A stretch of 64,000 bases of DNA from Pseudomonas putida NBRC 14164. GTDB taxonomy: Bacteria; Pseudomonadota; Gammaproteobacteria; Pseudomonadales; Pseudomonadaceae. The DNA is taken from contig NC_021505.1 of NCBI RefSeq assembly GCF_000412675.1, positions 3,094,501-3,158,500 of the forward strand. The letters are read 5' to 3'. The position numbers were made by a program, and so were the translations under genes. Each line of letters starts with the position of its first letter. Position 1 is the first letter of the stretch. This document shows, piece after piece, positions 54,890-63,377 of the stretch. The notes under the pieces are model-generated. The model was not told where the DNA came from, searched no databases, and was given only the letters and a program-made list of their open reading frames with translations.

Positions 54890-54903
54890 TGAAACCGGTT
54901 TCA
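54890..54903. promoter_or_regulatory. PtxS operator upstream of the gluconate dehydrogenase operon
   Basis: This is a third perfect TGAAACCGGTTTCA, between the dehydrogenase operon and the divergent phosphatase gene. It places periplasmic 2-ketogluconate production under the same repressor as its uptake and catabolism. Confidence 0.9.
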
Positions 54904-55033
54904 TACTTGACTTCTCACTGGCTGACTGCTGTCGGGGCAACGCGTTTTTCACATCAGCCTCACTCTCTAGCGACATCCCGCTACCTACAGTGCCGACGCT
55001 CTTGTGTGGAGCGAGCTGACTGGAGTGGCAAAC

Positions 55034-55714
55034 ATGCTGCAAGGCGTAATCGACAAATCACCCGCGTCCCAGGTACCCCGATTGCCTTGGGGCACTGCGG
55101 TGTTCGCAGTCTTGTGCCTGCTGTTGATCCTGGGCGTAGCGGCAGCCTGGGCACATGCCCGCACGGCCATCCCCAACCTGGGCAACCCTCATCACCTGCA
55201 ACACAGCGGGCTAGTGGCCGCCTGGGCGAAAGGCTCGGTGATTGTGGTGCTGCGCCATGCCGAACGCTGCGACCGCTCCAGCGGTGCTTGCCTGGGTGCC
55301 CCCAGCGGAATCACGGTCGCGGGCAGCCATGTGGCCGCCGAGGTCGGCAACGGCCTGCAGCACCTTGGCTTGGGCTCAGCCGACGTGTGGGCCAGCCCGG
55401 AAGTGCGTACCCGGCAGACCGCACACGCCATGTTTGATAAGACCGTTCCCACGCGAGGCTGGCTGAATCAGTGTGACGGCCACTTCGCCGAAAACGCTCT
55501 GGCCCTCAAGCGAAACGGCCACAACCTCGTGCTGGTCAGCCACAGCGGCTGCATGGAACGGCTGGAGCAGGCGCTCGAAGTACCTGCCAGCGCGACGTCG
55601 AACAGCTATGCCAGCGCCCTGTTCATCACCCAGGGCAGCGATGGCAAGGCGAAGCTGCTGGGCCAGATAGCGGCCAGTGAGTGGCCCAGTCTCGTTGATG
55701 CCAAGGAACTCTGA
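55034..55714 (+). CDS. Histidine phosphatase, Ais/PmrG-like
   Basis: This 226-residue protein has one N-terminal membrane segment (GTAVFAVLCLLLILGVAAAWAHA) and a histidine phosphatase domain with RHAERCDRS, SPEVRTRQTA and the second catalytic histidine in LVLVSHSGCM. The family includes the lipopolysaccharide core heptose phosphatase Ais. GGAG before the ATG at 55034 beats the GTG at 55004. The next gene encodes a PAP2 phosphatase only three bases away, so both likely act on envelope phosphates. Confidence 0.75.
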   Translation: MLQGVIDKSPASQVPRLPWGTAVFAVLCLLLILGVAAAWAHARTAIPNLGNPHHLQHSGLVAAWAKGSVIVVLRHAERCDRSSGACLGAPSGITVAGSHVAAEVGNGLQHLGLGSADVWASPEVRTRQTAHAMFDKTVPTRGWLNQCDGHFAENALALKRNGHNLVLVSHSGCMERLEQALEVPASATSNSYASALFITQGSDGKAKLLGQIAASEWPSLVDAKEL

Positions 55715-55717
55715 ACA

Positions 55718-56536
55718 ATGCCCTCTCGTACCGCCTTCTACCGTAATAATCTGCTGCTGCCGCTGTTGCTGGCTGCCATCGTGTTTATTGCATTCGATCT
55801 CACCGAGCTCGATCGCTGGATCAGCAACCTGCTCCTCGACCCGGCCACCGGCCAGTTCCCATTGCTGCACAACCAGTGGTTCGAAAAAGCCACCCACAAA
55901 TGGCCTCGCATCCTGCCGGACTGGACCGGCGAGCTGGCAGTCATCGGCAGCCTGCTGTCGTTCATCTGGCCGCGTCTGGCCAACCACCCTCAACTGGGCC
56001 TGACCCGGATGCTGGAAAAGGCTCGCATCGCACCATTGCTGCGCTTTACCACCCGACACCGCCGTGACCTGCTGTTCGTGGTGGTGGCGTTCGCACTGAG
56101 CACGACGGTGATTCATTACCTGAAAAGCCACACCAGCGTGTATTGCCCTGTGGAAACCACGCTATATGGCGGCTCGCAGACCCGGGTCGAATGGTTCGAA
56201 AACTTCTCCGTGTGGAACAAGGCCGGCGATGGTCGCTGCTGGCCGGGTGGCCATGCCTCCAGCGGATTTACCTTGTTGGCGCTCTATTTCGTAGCCCTGC
56301 GCCACCGCTGGGCACATGCGCGCAAGTTGCTGGTGGCAATTCTGCTGATCGGGTTCGTGTACGGCACTACCCGGGTGGTGCAGGGTTGGCACTATATGTC
56401 CCATACGTTCTGGGCTGGGATCTTTGTCTGGCTGACAACTTGGGCAACGGCATTGTTCTTCTATGGGCGCGTCGCGTTGCAGGCGCCGGAAAACTGCCCT
56501 GCCATGCGTGATCCTGCTATCCCGCAGCCTTCGTAA
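55718..56536 (+). CDS. PAP2-family membrane phosphatase
   Basis: This 272-residue protein has about five membrane segments and PAP2 motifs: KSHTSVYCP (motif 1, with Cys in place of Arg), PGGHASSG (motif 2) and TRVVQGWHYMSH (motif 3). This is the sub-family that dephosphorylates lipid-linked pyrophosphates or lipid A. It follows the Ais-like gene by three bases. Substrate may be lipid A or undecaprenyl pyrophosphate; neither can be read from the sequence. Confidence 0.8.
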   Translation: MPSRTAFYRNNLLLPLLLAAIVFIAFDLTELDRWISNLLLDPATGQFPLLHNQWFEKATHKWPRILPDWTGELAVIGSLLSFIWPRLANHPQLGLTRMLEKARIAPLLRFTTRHRRDLLFVVVAFALSTTVIHYLKSHTSVYCPVETTLYGGSQTRVEWFENFSVWNKAGDGRCWPGGHASSGFTLLALYFVALRHRWAHARKLLVAILLIGFVYGTTRVVQGWHYMSHTFWAGIFVWLTTWATALFFYGRVALQAPENCPAMRDPAIPQPS

Positions 56537-56599
56537 TAGAGCCTCCGGCAGTCACAAAAGCAACAACAATTCAGACAAATCATCAAGCCTCTGCTCGTT

Positions 56600-56660
56600 A
56601 ATAATTATTTAAAAATAACTTGAAGCGAAACTTCCTACAGACCATTAGGAAGTTTCAATC
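56600..56660. promoter_or_regulatory. AT-rich region with a perfect 11-base inverted repeat upstream of the T6SS genes
   Basis: GAAACTTCCTA (56627-56637) and TAGGAAGTTTC (56646-56656) are exact inverted copies around CAGACCAT. A very AT-rich TTAATAATTATTTAAAAATA precedes them. No T-run follows, so a binding site rather than a terminator is likely. A further half-like GGGAAGTTCG occurs about 70 bases on. Confidence 0.5.
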
Positions 56661-56778
56661 TCCCATAGATATTGATTCCTCGTTAGTCTTCAGGCTTTCG
56701 CATAATGCTTGCGCCCGATCATATGGGAAGTTCGCAGCCATTGTGTGAGTTGACCTTCCAACTAGACGAGGATTAAGG

Positions 56779-57627
56779 ATGTCCAAAGAGTCCGATGGCA
56801 CTGAAACACCCGTGCCGGCCAAGAAAAAGCCAATTCTGCTGGAGGATATCAAGGGTACCCAACAGCCTCGTACCGGTACTGGTCCTCAACTCGCAACGGA
56901 TCTATCCGGCTACCCCGCCGACCCGGAGTTCCAGCTGCGTGGCGGCTTCGCAAACCTGATGCTCGACGCGGCAAGCCCGCTGTTCGGGCTGGTCATTCGC
57001 CTGCGCACCCTGGATGACCTGCCCAACCTCGCCTACGTGCACAAAACCGTGCAAAACCAGGTCAGCAACATTCGCGAAGAAATCCAGCAGCACGGGTACC
57101 CCATCGTGCACCAGGAAGTCTATTCCTATGCCCTGTGCCTGTACCTGGACGAGGCCGTGATGAGCCGCCCGTGGGGCAACAATTCGTGCTGGAGCCACCA
57201 GCCGCTGCTCAGCATCTTCCACGACGAAACCCAGGGCGGCGAAAAGATCTTCGTGCTGCTCGAGCGGGTCATGCAGGCGCCCAGGGAATTCCAGGATGTA
57301 CTGGAGTTCCTGTACTACTGCTTCTGCCTGGGCCTCAGGGGCAAGCACGCCCTGGACCCCAAGTGCGAAGACATCATCAAAGCCTTGATCTCGCGCATGC
57401 ACACGGTCATCCGCGAACTGCGTGGCCCCACGCCGGAAGAGGTGTGCGACCCCTACAGCAACGTCGTTCATTGCCCCCACCGCCCGCGACGCTGGGAGTG
57501 GCCCTGGTGGAGCCCGCTGGTCATCTCCGCCGTCGCCATGGTCTGCGCTTACAGCTATTACAGCTACCGCCTCGACCTGCTCACCGCCGAAGTCCTGGAA
57601 TCGCTCAACGCGATTCTGCAGCAGTAG
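56779..57627 (+). CDS. DotU/TssL-family type VI secretion protein (orphan)
   Basis: This 282-residue protein has a cytoplasmic DotU domain: NLMLDAASPLFGLVIRLRTL, EVYSYALCLYLDEAVMSRPWGNNSCWSHQPLLSIFHDETQGGEKIF, LEFLYYCFCLGLRGKH and EELRGPTPEE-like linkers. A single C-terminal helix (WSPLVISAVAMVCAYSYYS) and a short tail follow. TssL anchors the T6SS baseplate with TssM and TssJ, which are not in the window. It heads a set with VgrG, chaperone and effector, so it may be an effector-set-specific variant. Confidence 0.85.
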   Translation: MSKESDGTETPVPAKKKPILLEDIKGTQQPRTGTGPQLATDLSGYPADPEFQLRGGFANLMLDAASPLFGLVIRLRTLDDLPNLAYVHKTVQNQVSNIREEIQQHGYPIVHQEVYSYALCLYLDEAVMSRPWGNNSCWSHQPLLSIFHDETQGGEKIFVLLERVMQAPREFQDVLEFLYYCFCLGLRGKHALDPKCEDIIKALISRMHTVIRELRGPTPEEVCDPYSNVVHCPHRPRRWEWPWWSPLVISAVAMVCAYSYYSYRLDLLTAEVLESLNAILQQ

Positions 57628-57640
57628 CAGGGGCCGCCAT

Positions 57641-59818
57641 ATGCCTAGCCAATCCGATTTGCGCTTTACCTTCCAGCCGCTGGCTGGCCGGAGTGAGTTC
57701 GAAGTGGTGTCGTTCGAACTGGACGAAGCTATCAGCACGCCGTTCCAGCTGAAGCTGGAACTGGTCAGTTTCGAAGACGATGTCGACTTTGGCCAGTTGC
57801 TCGACAAGCCGGTGCTGTTCACGATCTGGCGCGGCGAGCGCCCGCTGCGTTACGTGCACGGCCTGGTCAGCACCTTCAGCCAGGGTGAAACAGGCTTCCA
57901 TCGCACCCGTTACCGCGCCCTGGTCGAACCCGTGCTGGCCCGCGCCGGGCTGCGCTCGAACTGGCGCATCTTCCAGCAGAAAACCGTGCCACAGATTCTC
58001 GAGATCATGCTCAAGCGCCAGGGCATCACCGGCTACGAGCTGAGAAGCATCGACAAGCACGAGGTGCGCGAGTTCTGCGTGCAGGCCGGTGAAACCGACC
58101 TCGACTTCATCGCCCGCCTGGCCGCCGAAGAGGGTTTTGTCTACCGCTTCGAGCACACGCCAAAACTGCACAAGCTGCTGATCACCGACCGGCTGCTGGG
58201 GCTGGGGCAGATCAGCCAGGGCGCCATCAAGGGCGATGACGAGGACGAAGGTTTCTTTGACGACGACACCGACCCCAACCAGGTGCTGTACCACGCCAAC
58301 AGCGGCGGCAACCAGGCCAGGCCGTGCCTGCGCCGCCTGCGTTACAGCGAGCAGGTACGTACCGCGCGCCAGGTGCAGCGCGACTACACCTTCACCCACC
58401 CGGCCTACCGCCAGGAGCAACGTGCCGACGGCAGCGACCTGAAGCACCAGTCCACCACGTACGAGCGCTTCGACTACCCCGGCCGCTACAAGCGCGGGGC
58501 GGTCGGCGCCCCCTTCACCGCCACCCGCATCACAGCCTGGCGCCATGACGCCCGCATGGCCGAGGTGGACGGCGACGACGTGCGCCTGCAGCCGGGGCTG
58601 AGCTTCACCCTGATCGCGCACCCGCGCAACGACCTGAACATGCATTGGCGTGTAACCCGCGTGCACCATGAAGGCACCCAGTTCACCAGCCTTCAGGAAG
58701 AGGCTGCGGGTGCCCGGCAAGACACCCGCTACACGCAGGCAGCCGTGCTGGTGCCCGGCAGAACCGAATGGCGCCCGGCGCCGTTGCCCAAGCCGCGCAT
58801 CGACGGCCCGCAGATGGCGACGGTGGTGGGGCCCAAGGGCGAGGAAATCTACTGCGACCAATGGGGCCGGGTGAAGGTCAGCTTCCCCTGGGACCGGGAA
58901 AGCCAGGACAACGAGTTCAGTTCCTGCTGGGTACGCGTGTCGCAAGGCTGGGCCGGTGGCAGCTGGGGTTCGATGGCCATTCCGCGCATAGGCCAGGACG
59001 TGATCATCCAGTACGTCGACGCCGACCCGGACCAGCCGATGATCACCGGGCGCACCTACTGTGGCAATCAGCTGCCGCCGTATGACCTGCCCAAGCACAA
59101 GACGCGGATGACCATCAAGAGCCAGACCCATAAGGGCGATGGCTTCAACGAACTGCGTTTCGAGGATGAACTGGGCAAGGAGGAAGTGTTCATCCATGCC
59201 CAGCGGGACCAGAACAACATCGTCAAGCACGACGAAACCACGCGGGTGGGCAACGACCGCACGGAGCGCGTGGAACGGGACGAGACAATCTCTATTGGGC
59301 AGGACCGTCGCGAAGAAGTAGCCCGTGACGAGTCCGTCGGCATTGGCCAGAACCGGGTACATGAAATCGCCAACGACGACAGCCTGAGCATTGGTCGCAC
59401 CCACACGATCACCACAGGCAAGGATCGAATCGAACAGGTAGGCAACCACCGCCAGGACATCACCAAGGCCAACCACACGGTAGAAATCGGCGGCCATCTG
59501 GAACAGGTCGTGGCCGGTCACCACAACCTGAAAACGGGTGAAGCTATCCGGCACACCACCAAGGTCTATGACATTCAGGTCAGCGAAAGCCTGACGATCA
59601 GGAGCCCGGCGGGCCTGCTGCGAATCGATGGCGCCGGTATCACGCTGGACGGCCTTGCGCTGTCCTTCAAAGGGCCGGTCAACCAGCAGGTTACGGGTAG
59701 CAATCGCATCACTTCAACTTCTGGTGTACCTGAGCCCGGCGAACCCATTTGCCTCAGCTGCCTGCTGAAAGCGATCGCCGACGGCCACAACATGATTCGC
59801 ATGGAAGGAGCAAGCTGA
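57641..59818 (+). CDS. vgrG: VgrG spike protein
   Basis: This 725-residue protein has the gp27-like region (residues 1-370; ELDEAISTPFQLKLELVSFEDD, VTDLDF-type ETDLDFIARLAAEEGFVYRFEH), the OB domain (WGRVKVSFPWDRE, SSCWVRVSQGWAGGSWGSMAIPRIGQDVIIQYVDADPDQPMITGRTYCG) and a beta-helix of repeated GxDRxExVxRDE-like units (NDRTERVERDETISIGQDRREEV). It punctures target cells and carries the effector. The tail after residue 690 is short and cysteine-containing (GEPICLSCLLKAIADGHNM), perhaps the docking site for the DUF4123 adaptor. The stop overlaps the next start. Confidence 0.95.
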   Translation: MPSQSDLRFTFQPLAGRSEFEVVSFELDEAISTPFQLKLELVSFEDDVDFGQLLDKPVLFTIWRGERPLRYVHGLVSTFSQGETGFHRTRYRALVEPVLARAGLRSNWRIFQQKTVPQILEIMLKRQGITGYELRSIDKHEVREFCVQAGETDLDFIARLAAEEGFVYRFEHTPKLHKLLITDRLLGLGQISQGAIKGDDEDEGFFDDDTDPNQVLYHANSGGNQARPCLRRLRYSEQVRTARQVQRDYTFTHPAYRQEQRADGSDLKHQSTTYERFDYPGRYKRGAVGAPFTATRITAWRHDARMAEVDGDDVRLQPGLSFTLIAHPRNDLNMHWRVTRVHHEGTQFTSLQEEAAGARQDTRYTQAAVLVPGRTEWRPAPLPKPRIDGPQMATVVGPKGEEIYCDQWGRVKVSFPWDRESQDNEFSSCWVRVSQGWAGGSWGSMAIPRIGQDVIIQYVDADPDQPMITGRTYCGNQLPPYDLPKHKTRMTIKSQTHKGDGFNELRFEDELGKEEVFIHAQRDQNNIVKHDETTRVGNDRTERVERDETISIGQDRREEVARDESVGIGQNRVHEIANDDSLSIGRTHTITTGKDRIEQVGNHRQDITKANHTVEIGGHLEQVVAGHHNLKTGEAIRHTTKVYDIQVSESLTIRSPAGLLRIDGAGITLDGLALSFKGPVNQQVTGSNRITSTSGVPEPGEPICLSCLLKAIADGHNMIRMEGAS

Positions 59819-60696
59819 TGCCCAGCCCATTTGTCAGAGCGATGGTCGAGGTGCTGCGAGCATCCGACCGTTACCGCCTGAGCGCCATCGTGGAAATGGC
59901 CAATCTGACTCCCGAGGTGCAGGAAAGACTGACCGGGTACTACGCCGACCGATGCTGGCCACTGCTGCAGCAAGCACAGTTCAGCAACCTGCGCACAGCA
60001 GGCCCCTGGTTGTTTGGTTCGCGCCCGGGCTCGGATGTCTCGGCCCAGTATGATTTTCAATGGCAACTTGAACAGGGTGCAGCGGGCGCAGTATGCGGCT
60101 GGATAGTCAGCGCCCTCCCCCCCGACCGGCTCGCGCGGCATTTAAGCCACGCCAACATCGTCACGGGTGCTGACGGCCATTCGTACCTCCTGCGTTTTCA
60201 CACCGCTGCAGCCTTGCAAGTGCTGGATACGCACCGTGAACTGCCCGGTGTAAGCGAATGGCTGGCGCCCATCCATCACTGGTGGTCGCCCGTCGCGCAC
60301 CCGAACAAGCGATTGTGGCTGCAGATCTCCGGCGGTGATCAGCCTCAATCCTCGCACTTCCCGCCAATCACGTTGAACGAAGCGTGTTGGGCCGAATTGG
60401 CGGGTGACCCGCTGAGCTATCAGCTTGCCGAGTTGCTCAAGGTCGAGCCGTCCTGCACTGCCCTGGCTGCCGCTTGCCACGGCACGCGGGTTGGCTTGAT
60501 CCAGCACTACCTGGATCAGGCGCGCGAGCAAGGCCTGGACCGTGAGGACGATCTGATCAGCTATGTGCTCATGCTGGCTCGCGGTGGGGAACAACTCAGT
60601 AACTCACCGGCCTGGCAGGAGGCGGTTGCCGCCACCCGCGAGCAACAGACATCCCTGATGGACAATGTGCAGCGATGCCTGCGCACCAAGGACTGA
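59818..60696 (+). CDS. DUF4123-domain adaptor/chaperone for a VgrG effector
   Basis: This 292-residue protein starts MPSPFVRAMVEVLRASDRYRL. The DUF4123 pattern is visible in GPWLFGSRPGSDVSAQYDFQWQLEQGAAGAVCGWIVSALPPDRLARHLSHANIV and YLLRFHTAAALQVL. Such proteins (Tap-1/TEC) load a dedicated effector onto VgrG. Its ATG overlaps the VgrG stop and the effector gene follows at 60702, the classical vgrG-chaperone-effector-immunity order. Confidence 0.9.
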   Translation: MPSPFVRAMVEVLRASDRYRLSAIVEMANLTPEVQERLTGYYADRCWPLLQQAQFSNLRTAGPWLFGSRPGSDVSAQYDFQWQLEQGAAGAVCGWIVSALPPDRLARHLSHANIVTGADGHSYLLRFHTAAALQVLDTHRELPGVSEWLAPIHHWWSPVAHPNKRLWLQISGGDQPQSSHFPPITLNEACWAELAGDPLSYQLAELLKVEPSCTALAAACHGTRVGLIQHYLDQAREQGLDREDDLISYVLMLARGGEQLSNSPAWQEAVAATREQQTSLMDNVQRCLRTKD

Positions 60697-60701
60697 GGCA
60701 A

Positions 60702-63377
60702 ATGACCATGGACTCTCTGAGTGAAACCCTCGAACTGTGTCGGCGCATCACCACCGGCTACCGCCCCGCCCTGCGCAACAGCCCCGTCGCCAATTGCACC
60801 CGCCGCTTCGAACTGTTGCCCCTGCGCTACGCCGCCATAGGCGGCAACCCGGCACAACGCGCCCGCCTGCCAAAACTGCCAAGCTATCTCAGCCCATTCT
60901 CGGACGTCGGCGAGATGACGCATTCCAGCTACGCCATCCGCCCGTTGCGGGAGGGCTTTCTCTACCTGCTGATCAAGCGCCACAGCGCACCGGCCTATGA
61001 ATGGCACAGCCAGTACCGCGTCGCGCCCAACGGCTCCCTGCTGTACATCAGCGTCGACGCCCCCTGGGAGCCCGCCCCCAGCGCCGGCAATCTCGATGAG
61101 ATCATCCGCAGCTTCGGCTGGACCATCACGCTCTATGACCTGGATGACATTCAGGAACTGCGCCCATTGTTCAGCCCTTCCCCGCTGACCCCGCGCATGC
61201 TCGACAGCTACCGCCTGCTTGAAGACGAGTACCGCAGCAGCCTGCCTGCGATTGATATCGCCCGCTTCATCCAGCCCTCCGACGCCCCACCGCAGCCCCA
61301 CGTGCTCAAGCATGACCAACTGGGTTGGGTAGCCGACTTCAAGGCCCAGGACGACACAGATCTGCAGGCGCTGCTGGACCTGCAGCCGTTCAACAATGAC
61401 CAGATCGTCTCGCCGCACGCCTCACGGCAAGCGCTGGCGCCGCTAATGAACCAGACCAAGCCCCGTGGCGCCGCCATCGTCATCGAAGACGCCATCGGCA
61501 TTACCCAGGAGCTCAACGCCTGGCGCAATGCCGCTGTCGATGATGTGAAGACCAGGTGGCTGGAGCGCACCGTGGAACCCGGCGTGGACAATGAGCGCAA
61601 GCTGCTGGTCGCGCAGTCGTTCCTGGAGATCGAAAAGCTCTACCCGCAGATGATGGCCGAGCAGATCGTCAAGCGCGAAGTCATGGCTGAAAACATACGC
61701 AACCAACCCTACGTGCACGCCGAGATCTACGCCTTTTCCGAACGGGCCAGGCAGCAGGCCGATGCCCATGACGAGCGCATGAAACCTCACCTGGCGCAGT
61801 TCGAGCGCGATGTCCGCGCCAAAGTCCAGGCCCGTCAGGAGGCTGGCGAGTTCAGCAAGAAGTTCGACCAGAAATACGGCCACCTGGTCGACCGTCCAGC
61901 CATGCATGATCAGCTCGAAGCCTTTGAGCAAGCCATGCAACACGCCCAGCAAGCGGCAGAAGACCGCGCCAAGGACCATGCCCGATGGGTAGTCAGCGAA
62001 CGTTTGCTGCAAGCGCTGGACCGCTACGACAACGCCGACCTCATCAACGGCTTGGCCTTTGCCGAGCAGACCGGCCAGTGCGTGATCGGCATGGAGTTGA
62101 GTGAATGGGGCACCAAGGTGCTGGACCACTGGTGGCGCAGCGACGTGGCCGACCGGGGCAACCTGGCAATACGCGGCATCAGCTACAACCAGGATGATCT
62201 CCGAGAGGAGCTTGCGGCGCTGCTGGAAGCCGCCAAGGCCGAACCACCGGCAGAGTCGTCGTTCGTACTGCGCGAATCGCTCGCCCGGCAGGCACACATC
62301 GCCGCGAATGCGTTCGGGCGTATCAACTCGCTGTACGAGGAATTGCAGAAGAGCAACAACACCGCCAGCATCGGCCTGCATGCGTGGTATGTGGCGCTAG
62401 GGCGACAGGTACTCCGAACCGGCGCCCCCAACAGTGCAGACCGAGCGCTGCACCACGGTCTGCGCGTGACGTTGTTTGCGTCGGTGCATGAGACGGCGGT
62501 CGACATTCGTCTGAGCGACGCTGCGCGCAGCGGGCAACCCATTGACCCACAACGCAGCGGTCGCCAGATTGCGCGCTATCTGGATCATGCCTGGGCTGAA
62601 GGCTTGATGCAGGCTGACGGTCAGAAGAGCGACTTCTATAAAGTGCGTGCCGCCGGTCTGGTCTGCCTGCTGGAAGGCATGCTGATGGCCTTCAAGGCTC
62701 GCGAGCTGCCTGACAGTGATGCACGGATCAAGACTGAACTCATGGCGGCCGCGATGACCACGGCAGCGGCGGGCTTCGAGATTGGGGCCAGCTATGTGGA
62801 CCAGGTGGTAACCCGATACGGCGCAAGAAGTGCGACTGGCAGAGGTGCTGTGGCGACCTTGGGAAGGTTGAAGCTTTGGGGGGCTGGATTGGCCGGTACT
62901 GGAGGGCTGGTATTGGCGTGGTGGGATTTCGCCGATGCCGATAAACATATCCGTGAAGCCCAAAATAAAGAATCAAGCGCGCGAAACATAAGGCTAGCCT
63001 CCGCGTACAGAGCTCGAGGCGCCGCGACGATAGCTCTTGCTCTGGCTGAGGGCGGAACAGCAATTGCTATGGCAAAACCTTTTTTTGATCATCTATCCCA
63101 TAGCGCCAAGACTAAATTTGCAAGAATGTTGGCATCCTCTATGGGTGAGCTTGCAAAAAAACTGGGAACCCAAGCTGCGCGCGTTCTGCTCGCACGCCTG
63201 GTAGTCGGAGCTTTTTGGATAGGTCTCGTCCTGACGATCGTAATTTACCTCCTTGAAGAGGATGCATTGGAGAAGTGGTGTAGGCGCTGCTGTTTCCGAA
63301 TCGGAAAAACAGCAAAGCCTTATGAAGAACACGAAGAATTGAAAGAGCTTCATTCGGCTTTCAGCGAGGTCTTGTAG
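60702..63377 (+). CDS. T6SS effector with MIX motif, VasX-like, probable membrane-acting toxin
   Basis: This 891-residue protein has FELLPLRYAAIGG and SSYAIRPLREGFLYLLI near the N-terminus. LREGFLYLL (82-90) fits the hRxGhhYhh MIX motif of type six effectors exactly, and the region resembles the VasX N-terminal domain. A long helical, charged middle (about 330-470) follows. The last 170 residues contain hydrophobic helices: LWGAGLAGTGGLVLAW, ATIALALAEGGTAIAMA and LLARLVVGAFWIGLVLTIVIYLL. This suggests a pore-forming or membrane-depolarising activity, as in VasX. The start follows TGAGGCAA. No catalytic nuclease or peptidase motif is seen. Codon use becomes AT-richer towards the 3' end. Confidence 0.85.
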   Translation: MTMDSLSETLELCRRITTGYRPALRNSPVANCTRRFELLPLRYAAIGGNPAQRARLPKLPSYLSPFSDVGEMTHSSYAIRPLREGFLYLLIKRHSAPAYEWHSQYRVAPNGSLLYISVDAPWEPAPSAGNLDEIIRSFGWTITLYDLDDIQELRPLFSPSPLTPRMLDSYRLLEDEYRSSLPAIDIARFIQPSDAPPQPHVLKHDQLGWVADFKAQDDTDLQALLDLQPFNNDQIVSPHASRQALAPLMNQTKPRGAAIVIEDAIGITQELNAWRNAAVDDVKTRWLERTVEPGVDNERKLLVAQSFLEIEKLYPQMMAEQIVKREVMAENIRNQPYVHAEIYAFSERARQQADAHDERMKPHLAQFERDVRAKVQARQEAGEFSKKFDQKYGHLVDRPAMHDQLEAFEQAMQHAQQAAEDRAKDHARWVVSERLLQALDRYDNADLINGLAFAEQTGQCVIGMELSEWGTKVLDHWWRSDVADRGNLAIRGISYNQDDLREELAALLEAAKAEPPAESSFVLRESLARQAHIAANAFGRINSLYEELQKSNNTASIGLHAWYVALGRQVLRTGAPNSADRALHHGLRVTLFASVHETAVDIRLSDAARSGQPIDPQRSGRQIARYLDHAWAEGLMQADGQKSDFYKVRAAGLVCLLEGMLMAFKARELPDSDARIKTELMAAAMTTAAAGFEIGASYVDQVVTRYGARSATGRGAVATLGRLKLWGAGLAGTGGLVLAWWDFADADKHIREAQNKESSARNIRLASAYRARGAATIALALAEGGTAIAMAKPFFDHLSHSAKTKFARMLASSMGELAKKLGTQAARVLLARLVVGAFWIGLVLTIVIYLLEEDALEKWCRRCCFRIGKTAKPYEEHEELKELHSAFSEVL

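Noticed and set aside
54889..55437. 182-residue frame on the plus strand starting inside the PtxS operator
   Set aside because: It overlaps the histidine phosphatase gene in another frame, lacks a ribosome-binding site and has an arginine/proline-rich antigene-like composition.
57605..59554. 649-residue open frame on the minus strand
   Set aside because: It is antisense to vgrG, whose domains are unmistakable.
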